Shown: piece after piece, positions 1-9,582 of the stretch
Layout of the letters: every line of letters begins with the position of its first letter
How positions within the stretch are numbered: the first letter of the stretch is position 1
DNA from: Lachnospiraceae bacterium
GTDB lineage: Bacteria; Bacillota; Clostridia; Lachnospirales; Lachnospiraceae
Direction: 5' to 3'
NCBI GenBank assembly: GCA_024696615.1
Contig: JAILGS010000081.1
Coordinates: 1 to 64,000 of the forward strand
DNA: 64,000 bases
Made by a program: the position numbers and the translations under genes
The notes under the pieces: model-generated
Databases searched by the model: none
Told to the model about the DNA's origin: nothing
Seen by the model: the letters and a program-made list of their open reading frames with translations, nothing else

Positions 1-3000
1 GTTGCTTCATCAATAATAACAGCCATTCGACGGTACTGCTGGTTCGGATCCGAATCCGCATTACCACCTGCGGTACGAAGGTACATACGGTAAGCAACCT
101 GCCATTCAATATCCGTACAACTATTTAAGTCAGAACCATACTTTAATCCAGTCTTTATCTTACTCTCATTAAAGCTCAGTACATATTGATCATTGGCATT
201 CTTCTCACTATCACATAAGGATGGACATTTATCTTCTACCACCTTACGATAACGTGTTCCATTATTATATACGGTGGTTTCATCCGAAACTAACTTACCA
301 GAAGCATCTCGTTTTTCAAAACACTTGATAGCAGCTGTATCATCCACCGAAGAATGATTTCCAAAATAAACACTTCCTCGTCCACCATCAAAATACATAA
401 AGTCAATATTGTTGATGAAACGACGAATCGCATCCGTATCCTGATAGATCGGTTCTCCATCACCATCATACATGGAAGCTTTCGCACTTCCATCCGCATT
501 CATATAATCATAATAAACCAGACGATTTAAATCCGCAGCATCTACGGTAATCACCTTAATATTAAATGGCTGATATTCTACAACCACTCTACCATCGGAT
601 TCCGTATAACTAGGAATCGCATTATAGAATAAGGTATGATAATCGGTATCGCCCATCAAGCTTGGAATAACATTCTGAAGACTCTCTGGAGTACTATACT
701 TTTCTCTAGAGAAATCAAAATCCCAAGCAGAAATCTCATCCGTATAATTCATATAACTGGTAGTCTGATTAAATCCTGGAACTACCACACCATTATTATT
801 ATAACTGGTTGTAATCCACTTAGCATGTACTGGAACACACATGGTTAACTGATTTCTAGCATCATGATAAGAACCCGAATTACGACTTGCGATCGTTGCT
901 GGAACATATACGGTATACTGGAATCCTTCTCCGGAAAATTCTACTGGAATAAAGTCTGACTTATTCGTTAAAGTTAATAACTTAAATTCATTCTCGCCCC
1001 AATAACGAACATACCAGGAAGTATATAAGGAAGTAATCTCAGCAAATTCTTCTGCCGTACCTGTCCAGGTATCCAAGTTTACGAGATTTTCTCCATCACC
1101 GTCCGGATCAATCATCCATCCATTAAATACATATTCATCCACATATGGAGTTAAACTATCTACTGCACCGGCTTCGTTCTTGCCTGCCTTATAGGCTAAG
1201 TTAATACAGGACTTACGGAAGGTATAATCCATAACTAACAACTTACCATTGTTCTGGTTCGTAGAACAACGATAGAATTCCGTGGTATTAGCACCGGAAT
1301 TAGACTGACTCGTAGTTAGAATTGGATCAAATACGGATGTGGTCATAGTATAACCAGCACTCATGTTTACTTTTGCAGTACCCGTTCCATCCGTAACACC
1401 ACCAGTACCAGCAGAATACTTATCAAATTCCCAATCGGTACTATATACAAAATTACCATCATTATCTACAGAATACGCTCTGGCATTATCATAAAGATAA
1501 TCGTAGTTAGGATATGCCACACCATTATCACGTTCTGCGCCATACGCCTGAGCCTTTTCGAACATAATCTTATAATTTAATCCAGAGTCATAGGCTGAGG
1601 ATAGACGCTTCTCATAAGACGATTCCGAAAGAATATCATGATCAACTACATACTTCTCAAGTTTCACTAATACCTTTTCTACGGCATCACGATCAGAAGG
1701 ATCATCCACTTCTGAAAGAGAAGTCATCACATCCATGGCATTAAGATATTTACTATCAAGTTTTGGTTCTTCTGGCACCGTCAAAGCACTCTTAAATTCA
1801 TCCGGATTTAATAATACACTTTCATCTGCAAGTTTAGCACTGGCAATTGCCCAGGCATCTTCTACTGCAGCATCCACTGTTTCCATATATTCTGTATAAT
1901 AAGTATCACCTAAACCATACTTTCCAGGATATCCATCATTTGAAGTGTACGCAAAAAATTCTTCCTTAGAAGAAAATGCCCAAGTTCCAAGAACCCCCGC
2001 AATTACAGATTGCATAGAGTCCCAGGTATTTGTACGATTATTATATGCCTCCTGAATAATCGCCCAGATCTTTGTTTTATATCCATCCAATAAAGCCGTA
2101 GCAAGAGCAGTCGTCATACCAGACTTAAAAGAGGGTTCTTTTTGCGCAAGATTCATAGTCGCAAGACCAGTATACAAGGTTTCATAAGCATTCACAGTAG
2201 CATTATAAGCAGCTAAAGCAGTTTGATATTCATCATACTTTTTCTGGTTTTCAGCAAAGTTAGCAACATTCTCACTATTCCACTGAGAAATCAGACGATT
2301 TAAAAGGTTTATACGAACAACTAATTTTTCTTCATCCGTAAGTTTAATACCTTCGTAGGTAACACCATTTAAGGTACCCCCATATACTTCTTCATGAGTT
2401 AAAGAATAATAACCTGCATCCGCAATCAAAGGACGAATGGAGGACTGAGAAGCATTAGGACTATATTCCATAATCACATATGGATTTTCGATCGTACCAG
2501 TATGAGCAAGGGATAATGTTAAGTTATTATCTTCCTTAAGATCCGGGTTAAACATACCCAAGAGATCATAAGCTGGTACAGCATCCCCACTATTGGAATA
2601 GAATTTAATCGTCTGACCTTCTAAATATAAATTCTCTCCATGATTATCTGTGGACTGTGCAAGAGATGTTGGACGATAAGAATCTTTGGAAGCAGATACA
2701 ATGTATGAAACATCGCCTTCCTCTTCATTCTTAATTAATCCAGTATTAGCAATCGTTAGTCCCTCATTCACAATGGAATCCTGGATAGAAGAAGTAATAC
2801 CCTTTAATAGATCATTGGAATCCCCCGCCATATCAACATATAAGGTATTATTCTCATCAGCCATATTTTTTAATGCATCTTCTACAACACTGTCAGAAAG
2901 CACAGGATTCATGCTCTTCTCCTGTTCTGCTGCAGAAACGGTAACACCTGGTGCAACTGTAGTAATCATACAAGCTGCCGCGAGTGTAAATGATATAGCC

Positions 3001-3038
3001 TTTTTCCCTCTTTTGTAGAATGTTGTAAACTTTCTCAT
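1..3038 (-). CDS. Large secreted protein (partial, C-terminus beyond left edge), at the end of the T4P operon
   Basis: Read by hand: ATG at 3036-3038 starts MRKFTTFYKRGKKAISFTLAAACMITTVAPGVTVSAAEQ, a typical signal peptide. The frame appears open to the left window edge (~1012 codons). Not in the ORF track because it has no stop inside the window. Confidence 0.8.
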   Translation of the reverse strand, partial: MRKFTTFYKRGKKAISFTLAAACMITTVAPGVTVSAAEQEKSMNPVLSDSVVEDALKNMADENNTLYVDMAGDSNDLLKGITSSIQDSIVNEGLTIANTGLIKNEEEGDVSYIVSASKDSYRPTSLAQSTDNHGENLYLEGQTIKFYSNSGDAVPAYDLLGMFNPDLKEDNNLTLSLAHTGTIENPYVIMEYSPNASQSSIRPLIADAGYYSLTHEEVYGGTLNGVTYEGIKLTDEEKLVVRINLLNRLISQWNSENVANFAENQKKYDEYQTALAAYNATVNAYETLYTGLATMNLAQKEPSFKSGMTTALATALLDGYKTKIWAIIQEAYNNRTNTWDSMQSVIAGVLGTWAFSSKEEFFAYTSNDGYPGKYGLGDTYYTEYMETVDAAVEDAWAIASAKLADESVLLNPDEFKSALTVPEEPKLDSKYLNAMDVMTSLSEVDDPSDRDAVEKVLVKLEKYVVDHDILSESSYEKRLSSAYDSGLNYKIMFEKAQAYGAERDNGVAYPNYDYLYDNARAYSVDNDGNFVYSTDWEFDKYSAGTGGVTDGTGTAKVNMSAGYTMTTSVFDPILTTSQSNSGANTTEFYRCSTNQNNGKLLVMDYTFRKSCINLAYKAGKNEAGAVDSLTPYVDEYVFNGWMIDPDGDGENLVNLDTWTGTAEEFAEITSLYTSWYVRYWGENEFKLLTLTNKSDFIPVEFSGEGFQYTVYVPATIASRNSGSYHDARNQLTMCVPVHAKWITTSYNNNGVVVPGFNQTTSYMNYTDEISAWDFDFSREKYSTPESLQNVIPSLMGDTDYHTLFYNAIPSYTESDGRVVVEYQPFNIKVITVDAADLNRLVYYDYMNADGSAKASMYDGDGEPIYQDTDAIRRFINNIDFMYFDGGRGSVYFGNHSSVDDTAAIKCFEKRDASGKLVSDETTVYNNGTRYRKVVEDKCPSLCDSEKNANDQYVLSFNESKIKTGLKYGSDLNSCTDIEWQVAYRMYLRTAGGNADSDPNQQYRRMAVIIDEA

Positions 3039-3052
3039 ATTCTACGCTCCTC

Positions 3053-3844
3053 CTATTTATGACTATGAACAGTGTACGAATTCAAGATACTATTAGCCGT
3101 ATCATAAATCTGAATGTAATCCAAGGAATTTCTACAAGTAACACCCATGGTGAATTTTCTTGTAAATGAACGTCCATTGGTATGAGTAATGCGATACTTA
3201 ATAGTTATATCCACTGGATCCTGTACACCGAGCTCTGAACTAGAAGCTCTGGTAGTCTTATCATATACATTAACATTTCCCATAGGGATCTCGACAGAAA
3301 ACTCCGATACATATCTTGAAATCAAGTATAAATCCGGCTTTGAACCAAGATATGCCTGAAGTGCCGCAGAACTTGAGAAATCAAATGTTGATAACATATC
3401 TAATTCGGTAGTATCTGACTTTGGAATCGTATAGACATAAAGACTTGTATTCTCACGATCATACACAAGCACACGCTTGTCACCCTTATCTTCCGTACCA
3501 TCACATAATACTAAATATCCACTACCAGTTAAACGGGCGGTTGTATTGGTGGAATCTGGAATTTGATTTGCATCCGTACCCGAACCATCTTCATCACCGT
3601 TAAACAATACAGTTATTGCTGTCGCTTCCATAATACTCTCACTTAAGTAATTGGAAATAACTGTGGATTCATCATGAATCTCAACCAATGTGGACTGTCG
3701 TTCAAAAAATGTCGCACCATTGACAATCATATTGGTTGCAATGAGCATTACTATGGACATGATCGCCACAGAAACCAACAGTTCCACCAAGGTCACACCT
3801 TGATTATCCAATTTCAATTTTTCCCTTAAAAATGAATACGTCAT
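3053..3844 (-). CDS. Type IV minor prepilin (PilW/PilJ-like class)
   Basis: N-terminal prepilin motif NQG|VTLVELLVSVAIMSIVMLIA with Glu at +5. Confidence 0.8.
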   Translation of the reverse strand: MTYSFLREKLKLDNQGVTLVELLVSVAIMSIVMLIATNMIVNGATFFERQSTLVEIHDESTVISNYLSESIMEATAITVLFNGDEDGSGTDANQIPDSTNTTARLTGSGYLVLCDGTEDKGDKRVLVYDRENTSLYVYTIPKSDTTELDMLSTFDFSSSAALQAYLGSKPDLYLISRYVSEFSVEIPMGNVNVYDKTTRASSSELGVQDPVDITIKYRITHTNGRSFTRKFTMGVTCRNSLDYIQIYDTANSILNSYTVHSHK

Positions 3845-3909
3845 GAAAGCGTACCACCTTTCCCTACAACCTTATTTCAATGAATTCATCTAACCTTGTA
3901 TGCCAACTC

Positions 3910-4494
3910 TTAATCATATATATATTCCATCTGTCCCGTAATATAGTACAGACGAATCTTTCTACTATTATCATTCACAATAATTTCAATATCCACATAT
4001 CCTGGATTCGAATCTTTGGCAATCGTTGTTTCCGTAGAAGTTACAGATTTTACAGCTCCTGTACTCTTCTCGAACTGTATATTGGTTAAATAACCTTTCA
4101 GATTACCATCCGCATCCCAAAGCCGGATACTAGTCATCATAGGATCAAATTGATACTCATCTTCCGCCACAAATGATGTTCCTGTAGCATCCGTATAGCC
4201 ATTCGTCACCACATATGGATCCGTCTGACTATCACTTCCGATGGAAGGTCCGCCAGAAATTCTTAATTCCCACTTTCCACTTCTTGACATGGAGTCCGTT
4301 CTACTCGTAGCAATTGCGGAATGCATAGTCTTAACAGCCTTTTTAATATTACCACGAATTAAATAAGACAGACCACTTGTTGACATCGCAGCCAATACAG
4401 CAATAATTGCTACCACAACCAAGACTTCAACCAAAGAAAATCCTGCATTATTTCCTTGTAACAATAGTCTCTTTTTAAGAGTTGATGTTTTCAT
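3910..4494 (-). CDS. Type IV minor prepilin (GspH/FimT-like)
   Basis: NNAG|FSLVEVLVVVAIIAVLAAMSTSGL prepilin motif. Confidence 0.85.
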   Translation of the reverse strand: MKTSTLKKRLLLQGNNAGFSLVEVLVVVAIIAVLAAMSTSGLSYLIRGNIKKAVKTMHSAIATSRTDSMSRSGKWELRISGGPSIGSDSQTDPYVVTNGYTDATGTSFVAEDEYQFDPMMTSIRLWDADGNLKGYLTNIQFEKSTGAVKSVTSTETTIAKDSNPGYVDIEIIVNDNSRKIRLYYITGQMEYIYD

Positions 4495-4537
4495 AGGAAA
4501 CCTCCATCAAAATATAATCTTCATTCATCCCTATCTC

Positions 4538-7500
4538 TTATGGGCCTGCCACAGTAGCTGGCTCATCGTCATACTTACGCCAATTCTTATATTCCACAAC
4601 ATCAGAATACATTAAAGTACCCACGGTTTCACCATGCTTGAAAGTAGGATTCTCCGGCTGATATGCACAGAATACATCACTGACACAGCGAGCCTTCGTA
4701 GAAGCATCATCATAAATACACTGACCGGTACGAAGAATATCATCCACCATCGCTGCATCACTTATATACTGACCACCATTTTCAACAGTAATTCCACCAC
4801 GAGCAACAATCAAACCGGTAACACTACCTCTGACAGTCACTTTACCGCTGGTAACAAATATACCGTTAAAGGTTCCGGTAATCGTATAATCATCTAATGT
4901 TGTATACCACACATTACCTGTATGTGAACTACCGGTCACACTAGCTTTCCATACACCTGATCCATCCTGGGAGGAAGCACCTCGATCTTCCAGATTCGTT
5001 AAATTAATCATATTGGTAAAGATACTTCTTGTTGTATTGGTAGCCTTTAACTTCGTTGCTCTGGCAGAAGGGTTCGTTGAAACTGGATTATCCACATACT
5101 CTGCAAAAGAATCCCGCTTATTTTCGTAATAAGGCTGTTCTGCAGGAGTACAAGTAGTGGCTTTTCCTGCATAATACTTAAAGGTAGCCGCAAGATCATA
5201 CCGCATAATATTATTATAATCGGCAACTAATTCCGGACTTGCAAGAGAAACATCAATATTCGTTGGAAGTAACATGGACTTCATCAAGCGATAACGATTT
5301 CTCATGGAATCCGCCTGGTTCGTTACTAAATTAGCATCCGCAGCACTGAAATAATGATCATGATCAAGATCACCTTCCTCTTCACCACCAAGAGCGCTAA
5401 ATAATACCGTACCAGTAGTGGTCTGGGACAAAGCAGATACATCTGCAATAACAGGCGTCGTGCCGCTAGCAATCTCTGCCGGTGTCATCTCCACCATGGA
5501 AGAAAGATTCGCTTCTGCTCGATTCACAATACCTGCAACGATGGTTGTTTTACCCTTCGTAGCAGCAGTAGCCGCTGTAATTATACGATCTGCATAAGCA
5601 GTTTCACGCGCAACGGTTGAAAAATTCATATAAAAATATGTATAAGTTGTAGTCTTAGTACCAGAAGCATTCGATTTATTTACCGTAATCGTCTTAATAG
5701 GGTTCGTCGTATCAAGATCTCCTGGCATTAAGAAACCTGCATATCGTCCTGTTCCACCATAATTCGTCATAGCAGTATTAAGTTCGGTAACAGCAGCAAG
5801 CACAATATTATTTACTGTGGTAGCATCATTGGTTGTAACCGTTCCCGCAGCTGTCGTAGTAGCCATCTTTAATGGATTATTATAACCATTCGTTGCAAAA
5901 GCATCCAATTCTGGTGGTACTAAGTATAGAGCCTGATCCCCTCGTACAGTAAGGGATTCACCCGTACGTACTGCTGCATCACTGACACCAGTTTGCGCTT
6001 TCGTATGAACAACATAAGAAATACCACAAATATAGAGACGATTTAAATTCAAGGTCAACTTAGAATTCACACCGTTAACAATTACAGCACTACTATAACT
6101 ACGATCCACATCCGTAGCACCTGTTCTCATACTATAGGCAAAAAGATATCCACCCGTTCCTCCACCTACATTGGACATAGTAATGGAACTACCATTACTA
6201 TCCACCTGAAGATCATCCTGCAGATAAACTTCCAAATCACCACCAAGCAAATTAATCGTAGAACCGATACGATTACTACTAGTAGTCGCATTACCGGCGG
6301 TATCACGTGTTACTTTAATGTTATTAGCCCAAACCTGTGCGCGATTCACATAGAAATTCTCATATGTTGCATCTCCAGTATGAGCACCTCTATTACCATT
6401 AATCGTTAAGCTTGAATCCGTCTGACCATTATTATCCACAAGAATATCATCCGAAGTTACTACTGCAAGAGGAATATACCGATTATTAGCATTGGCATTA
6501 ATAGTAACATGAGATCCTGCAGATACCACAATACCACTTGTAATATCCTTTGCTGAAGAAGATGCAAAACCATTCAGGTTGGATCCGGCAGCAATATTAC
6601 CCCTAACAGTAGGGCTACCACTTTTAAAATTAATAAAAGAATCCGAAATCAATACATAATCAATAAAAGTATTTAAATCGGAACCACTGGAAGCAGGATT
6701 CACATAATTAAAATCCCAATCCGGATAACGGATTAATGCATCAAAGGTATAGCTGGATTCATACTGCTGATCGTTACTATTATAAGCGCCATCATAATTA
6801 CTATCGATATATCCAACATAATTAATTCGAATATCCTTAATTAAGATGGTTGGATAATAGTCCTTATAAGTTCCAATAGAACCTGCAGCCATCTTACTTC
6901 CATCATAATCATAGATATACTTATTCTTTTTGATTACATTACCATTCACATCCACATCAGGATTACCATCGCCATCAGCATCCACAGTTTCTTCAATAAC
7001 AACAATACCCTTTAAATTACAATATACATCCCCATAAATATCAAGGGAAATAGACTGTATCTGAGGATTTACAACATTTAAACCAGATAAATTGGTAGGC
7101 GTATTGTAATCAATACCAATACCCTGATCAATAATCTTTACAATTTCTTCAATCTGTGCATTGGCGGATGTCATCGTAGCAGTATCAAAACTATTCACAA
7201 GATGAACTAAATCCAAAGAAGTACTACTACTACTAGAAGGTGCCCCAAGAACATAAGCAGCAGAAGTAACTTCTGACTGTTTATGAATACGGAATAAGGT
7301 AAGCATATTCTTATAGAATGAATGCTTTAATTCCTTATTTAAAGAGTCATCACTAGCAATATTTCCACCCTTTAACTGACCCATTACAGAATTATAGGAT
7401 TCACCTAAAACACCTAACGTGGTCATTCCAAGATAATTATAAACTTCATCCGAATAGGTTTCACCCGTCAGGAAATTCTGATTAGAATGTACATCCACAT

Positions 7501-7630
7501 TTCGGATCTGAAATGATGCCACGGACATTGCTAAAATCAATGAAGCAAGTAAACCAACAAAGATAATTGTAACAATTACAAATACCAATGTAGAACCTTG
7601 GTTATTTTTTCGTAAAGACAATTTACTCAC
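4538..7630 (-). CDS. Giant GspK/PilX-like minor pilin with large extracellular domain (1030 aa)
   Basis: KNNQG|STLVFVIVTIIFVGLLASLILAM N-terminus, prepilin-like without Glu5; Ser/Asn/Gly/Thr-rich beta-strand-like body. Confidence 0.7.
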   Translation of the reverse strand: MSKLSLRKNNQGSTLVFVIVTIIFVGLLASLILAMSVASFQIRNVDVHSNQNFLTGETYSDEVYNYLGMTTLGVLGESYNSVMGQLKGGNIASDDSLNKELKHSFYKNMLTLFRIHKQSEVTSAAYVLGAPSSSSSTSLDLVHLVNSFDTATMTSANAQIEEIVKIIDQGIGIDYNTPTNLSGLNVVNPQIQSISLDIYGDVYCNLKGIVVIEETVDADGDGNPDVDVNGNVIKKNKYIYDYDGSKMAAGSIGTYKDYYPTILIKDIRINYVGYIDSNYDGAYNSNDQQYESSYTFDALIRYPDWDFNYVNPASSGSDLNTFIDYVLISDSFINFKSGSPTVRGNIAAGSNLNGFASSSAKDITSGIVVSAGSHVTINANANNRYIPLAVVTSDDILVDNNGQTDSSLTINGNRGAHTGDATYENFYVNRAQVWANNIKVTRDTAGNATTSSNRIGSTINLLGGDLEVYLQDDLQVDSNGSSITMSNVGGGTGGYLFAYSMRTGATDVDRSYSSAVIVNGVNSKLTLNLNRLYICGISYVVHTKAQTGVSDAAVRTGESLTVRGDQALYLVPPELDAFATNGYNNPLKMATTTAAGTVTTNDATTVNNIVLAAVTELNTAMTNYGGTGRYAGFLMPGDLDTTNPIKTITVNKSNASGTKTTTYTYFYMNFSTVARETAYADRIITAATAATKGKTTIVAGIVNRAEANLSSMVEMTPAEIASGTTPVIADVSALSQTTTGTVLFSALGGEEEGDLDHDHYFSAADANLVTNQADSMRNRYRLMKSMLLPTNIDVSLASPELVADYNNIMRYDLAATFKYYAGKATTCTPAEQPYYENKRDSFAEYVDNPVSTNPSARATKLKATNTTRSIFTNMINLTNLEDRGASSQDGSGVWKASVTGSSHTGNVWYTTLDDYTITGTFNGIFVTSGKVTVRGSVTGLIVARGGITVENGGQYISDAAMVDDILRTGQCIYDDASTKARCVSDVFCAYQPENPTFKHGETVGTLMYSDVVEYKNWRKYDDEPATVAGP

Positions 7631-7634
7631 AGTT

Positions 7635-9422
7635 TTACTCCCCCTTATATGTATTCAACGTATAAATAGCAGTATTCGTAGCACCAGCAGTAGTATCATA
7701 AGTAGCCGCTTTGTATAACTTAATCTCCATAGCATAATAATTCGTTCTGGCATTACCATAGGAATTCGTCAAATAATTATAACGATTCAACAGAGAATTA
7801 CTATTACTACTATTTTTTAATAAGTTCTCACTATTCGTATATACAGAAACAGCCTGGAAATCATGGGTTGTTCCCGTTTTCATTGCATTATTCTTTAAAG
7901 TAAGATTAGAACTAGAAAGATCATATTCTTTCGTTCCAGCTGTATTCTTTACCTTCTGAACAACAAAATATACATTCACCGGAACCGTTCCTGTACCACC
8001 ATCAATAACAACCTTATCTTTTGAAAGTAAAGTATTCGTACCAGCAACACCGGTATTGGAATATTTATCAAATGGTTCATAGATAATATAGAGATTGGTT
8101 AAATTTCGCTCAGCATCGGAGATCAACTGGCTACGATAAAGAACACCACCAAAAGAGCCCTTATAATTAGAACCACTGAAGGAATTACTTGCTAACACTC
8201 CCTGTGAAACTAAGCCATCCACATCATTAGAGATCAAAGAATCCAAGTCTTCAATATAAGTAACGGTGTACTTGGAACCGGAGGTAGTAACAGTCATACT
8301 ATTATTATTTACCGTAATCGTTCCAGGAAGACCAGCGATCGTACCTGTTCCAGCAACATTATACACTGGAAGATTACAACTAACTTCATATTCCACGGTA
8401 ACCACATAAACATATGAAATTGGATCGGTATCAGCACCAGTACCCACCTGCTTTAAGGTAATCGTGGTTGTTTTCTGAATATCATTACCCGCAGTGGTGT
8501 TTCCGGTATAGTAATATCCAAAATCCGTATCAAAATCACCTGCAAATCTGGCAGTATCTGCAAGGGTTGCATCAGATGCAGTTGCTCCTAAACTTGCATT
8601 ATAAGCATCAATTTTTTCAACCATCAGGTTCTTAATATCATTTAAAACTAAAGTATCATACTGATTGATTTCATCCGTAACAACAACACCATCACCATCA
8701 TACATATTACGGATATCCGGTACCACATAATTATTGGTCTTTACTGCAAAATTCGCATCATAATCCGCACTAGATGGGTCCGAAGAATGGGTCACACCAT
8801 TCTCATCCACATAAGATGGTGCTAACTGAAAATATTCGCCGGTAGAATCCAATGTGGTCTGCTTGTATGTGGAACCAACACCTGCCTTCGAAGCTTCCAC
8901 AGGAGTAAGAGTAACATCCACATAAAATTCAGGATTAGAAGAATCACCATTGGTAATATTAATAGGCATTCCGGTATAACTGATCTTTGAAACCTTCACC
9001 TGCTTATCTTTAACAAGATCACCAATACCAAAAGGGGATGAATTAGAATCTGTCACTTTATAATTAGAACCCGTTGCAGAATCAAAAATCAATCCCACAT
9101 CCGTATAAGAAAGCATTCCTCCACTTGTTTTGACAGTTCCACGCATAGATTGCGCAGCGCTCTGTGTTTTGAACTCAATGTCACCATTCACAGCCGAAGG
9201 ATTATATGTTGAATCAAGACTCAACCAACGAAGAGAATGAGTATTAAACCACTCTGCGACATAATTGGCCGTAGCTTCACGATTCTGCATATCCGTTGCT
9301 TTATTATAGGTCCATAAACCCTGTAAAAAGCCGTTATAAATAACCGTACCTACAATTGAAAGAATTGCAAGTGCTACAATAATTTCCAAAAGCGAAAATC
9401 CATTGTTATCAAGACGTCTCAT
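7635..9422 (-). CDS. Large type IV minor prepilin (595 aa)
   Basis: MRRLDNNG|FSLLEIIVALAILSIVGTVIYNGF prepilin motif. Confidence 0.8.
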   Translation of the reverse strand: MRRLDNNGFSLLEIIVALAILSIVGTVIYNGFLQGLWTYNKATDMQNREATANYVAEWFNTHSLRWLSLDSTYNPSAVNGDIEFKTQSAAQSMRGTVKTSGGMLSYTDVGLIFDSATGSNYKVTDSNSSPFGIGDLVKDKQVKVSKISYTGMPINITNGDSSNPEFYVDVTLTPVEASKAGVGSTYKQTTLDSTGEYFQLAPSYVDENGVTHSSDPSSADYDANFAVKTNNYVVPDIRNMYDGDGVVVTDEINQYDTLVLNDIKNLMVEKIDAYNASLGATASDATLADTARFAGDFDTDFGYYYTGNTTAGNDIQKTTTITLKQVGTGADTDPISYVYVVTVEYEVSCNLPVYNVAGTGTIAGLPGTITVNNNSMTVTTSGSKYTVTYIEDLDSLISNDVDGLVSQGVLASNSFSGSNYKGSFGGVLYRSQLISDAERNLTNLYIIYEPFDKYSNTGVAGTNTLLSKDKVVIDGGTGTVPVNVYFVVQKVKNTAGTKEYDLSSSNLTLKNNAMKTGTTHDFQAVSVYTNSENLLKNSSNSNSLLNRYNYLTNSYGNARTNYYAMEIKLYKAATYDTTAGATNTAIYTLNTYKGE

Positions 9423-9539
9423 ACTTCATACCCCTACTCTTAAAACTTATTCTCTGGTTATCATTCGATCCCATGAATCCATATATATACTCATATATAC
9501 AGATGCTTAACATCGAATAAAAGTATTATATATAGATAT

Positions 9540-9567
9540 AGGTAACCGTGTTTTTTCACGGTTACCT
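9540..9567 (-). terminator. Perfect 11-bp hairpin between pilO and the minor pilin genes (terminator, attenuator or processing site)
   Basis: aggtaaccgtg-tttttt-cacggttacct; on the minus strand it is followed by ATATCTATATATAATACTTTT rather than a clean U-tract. Confidence 0.45.
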
Positions 9568-9582
9568 GTACCTATTTAATAT

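Noticed and set aside
290-499. Minus-strand 69-aa ORF
   Set aside because: Out-of-frame shadow within the long open frame of the secreted protein.
2686-3018. Plus-strand ORF (110 aa) at the left
   Set aside because: Antisense shadow of the signal-peptide region of the minus-strand secreted protein; no RBS or family resemblance.
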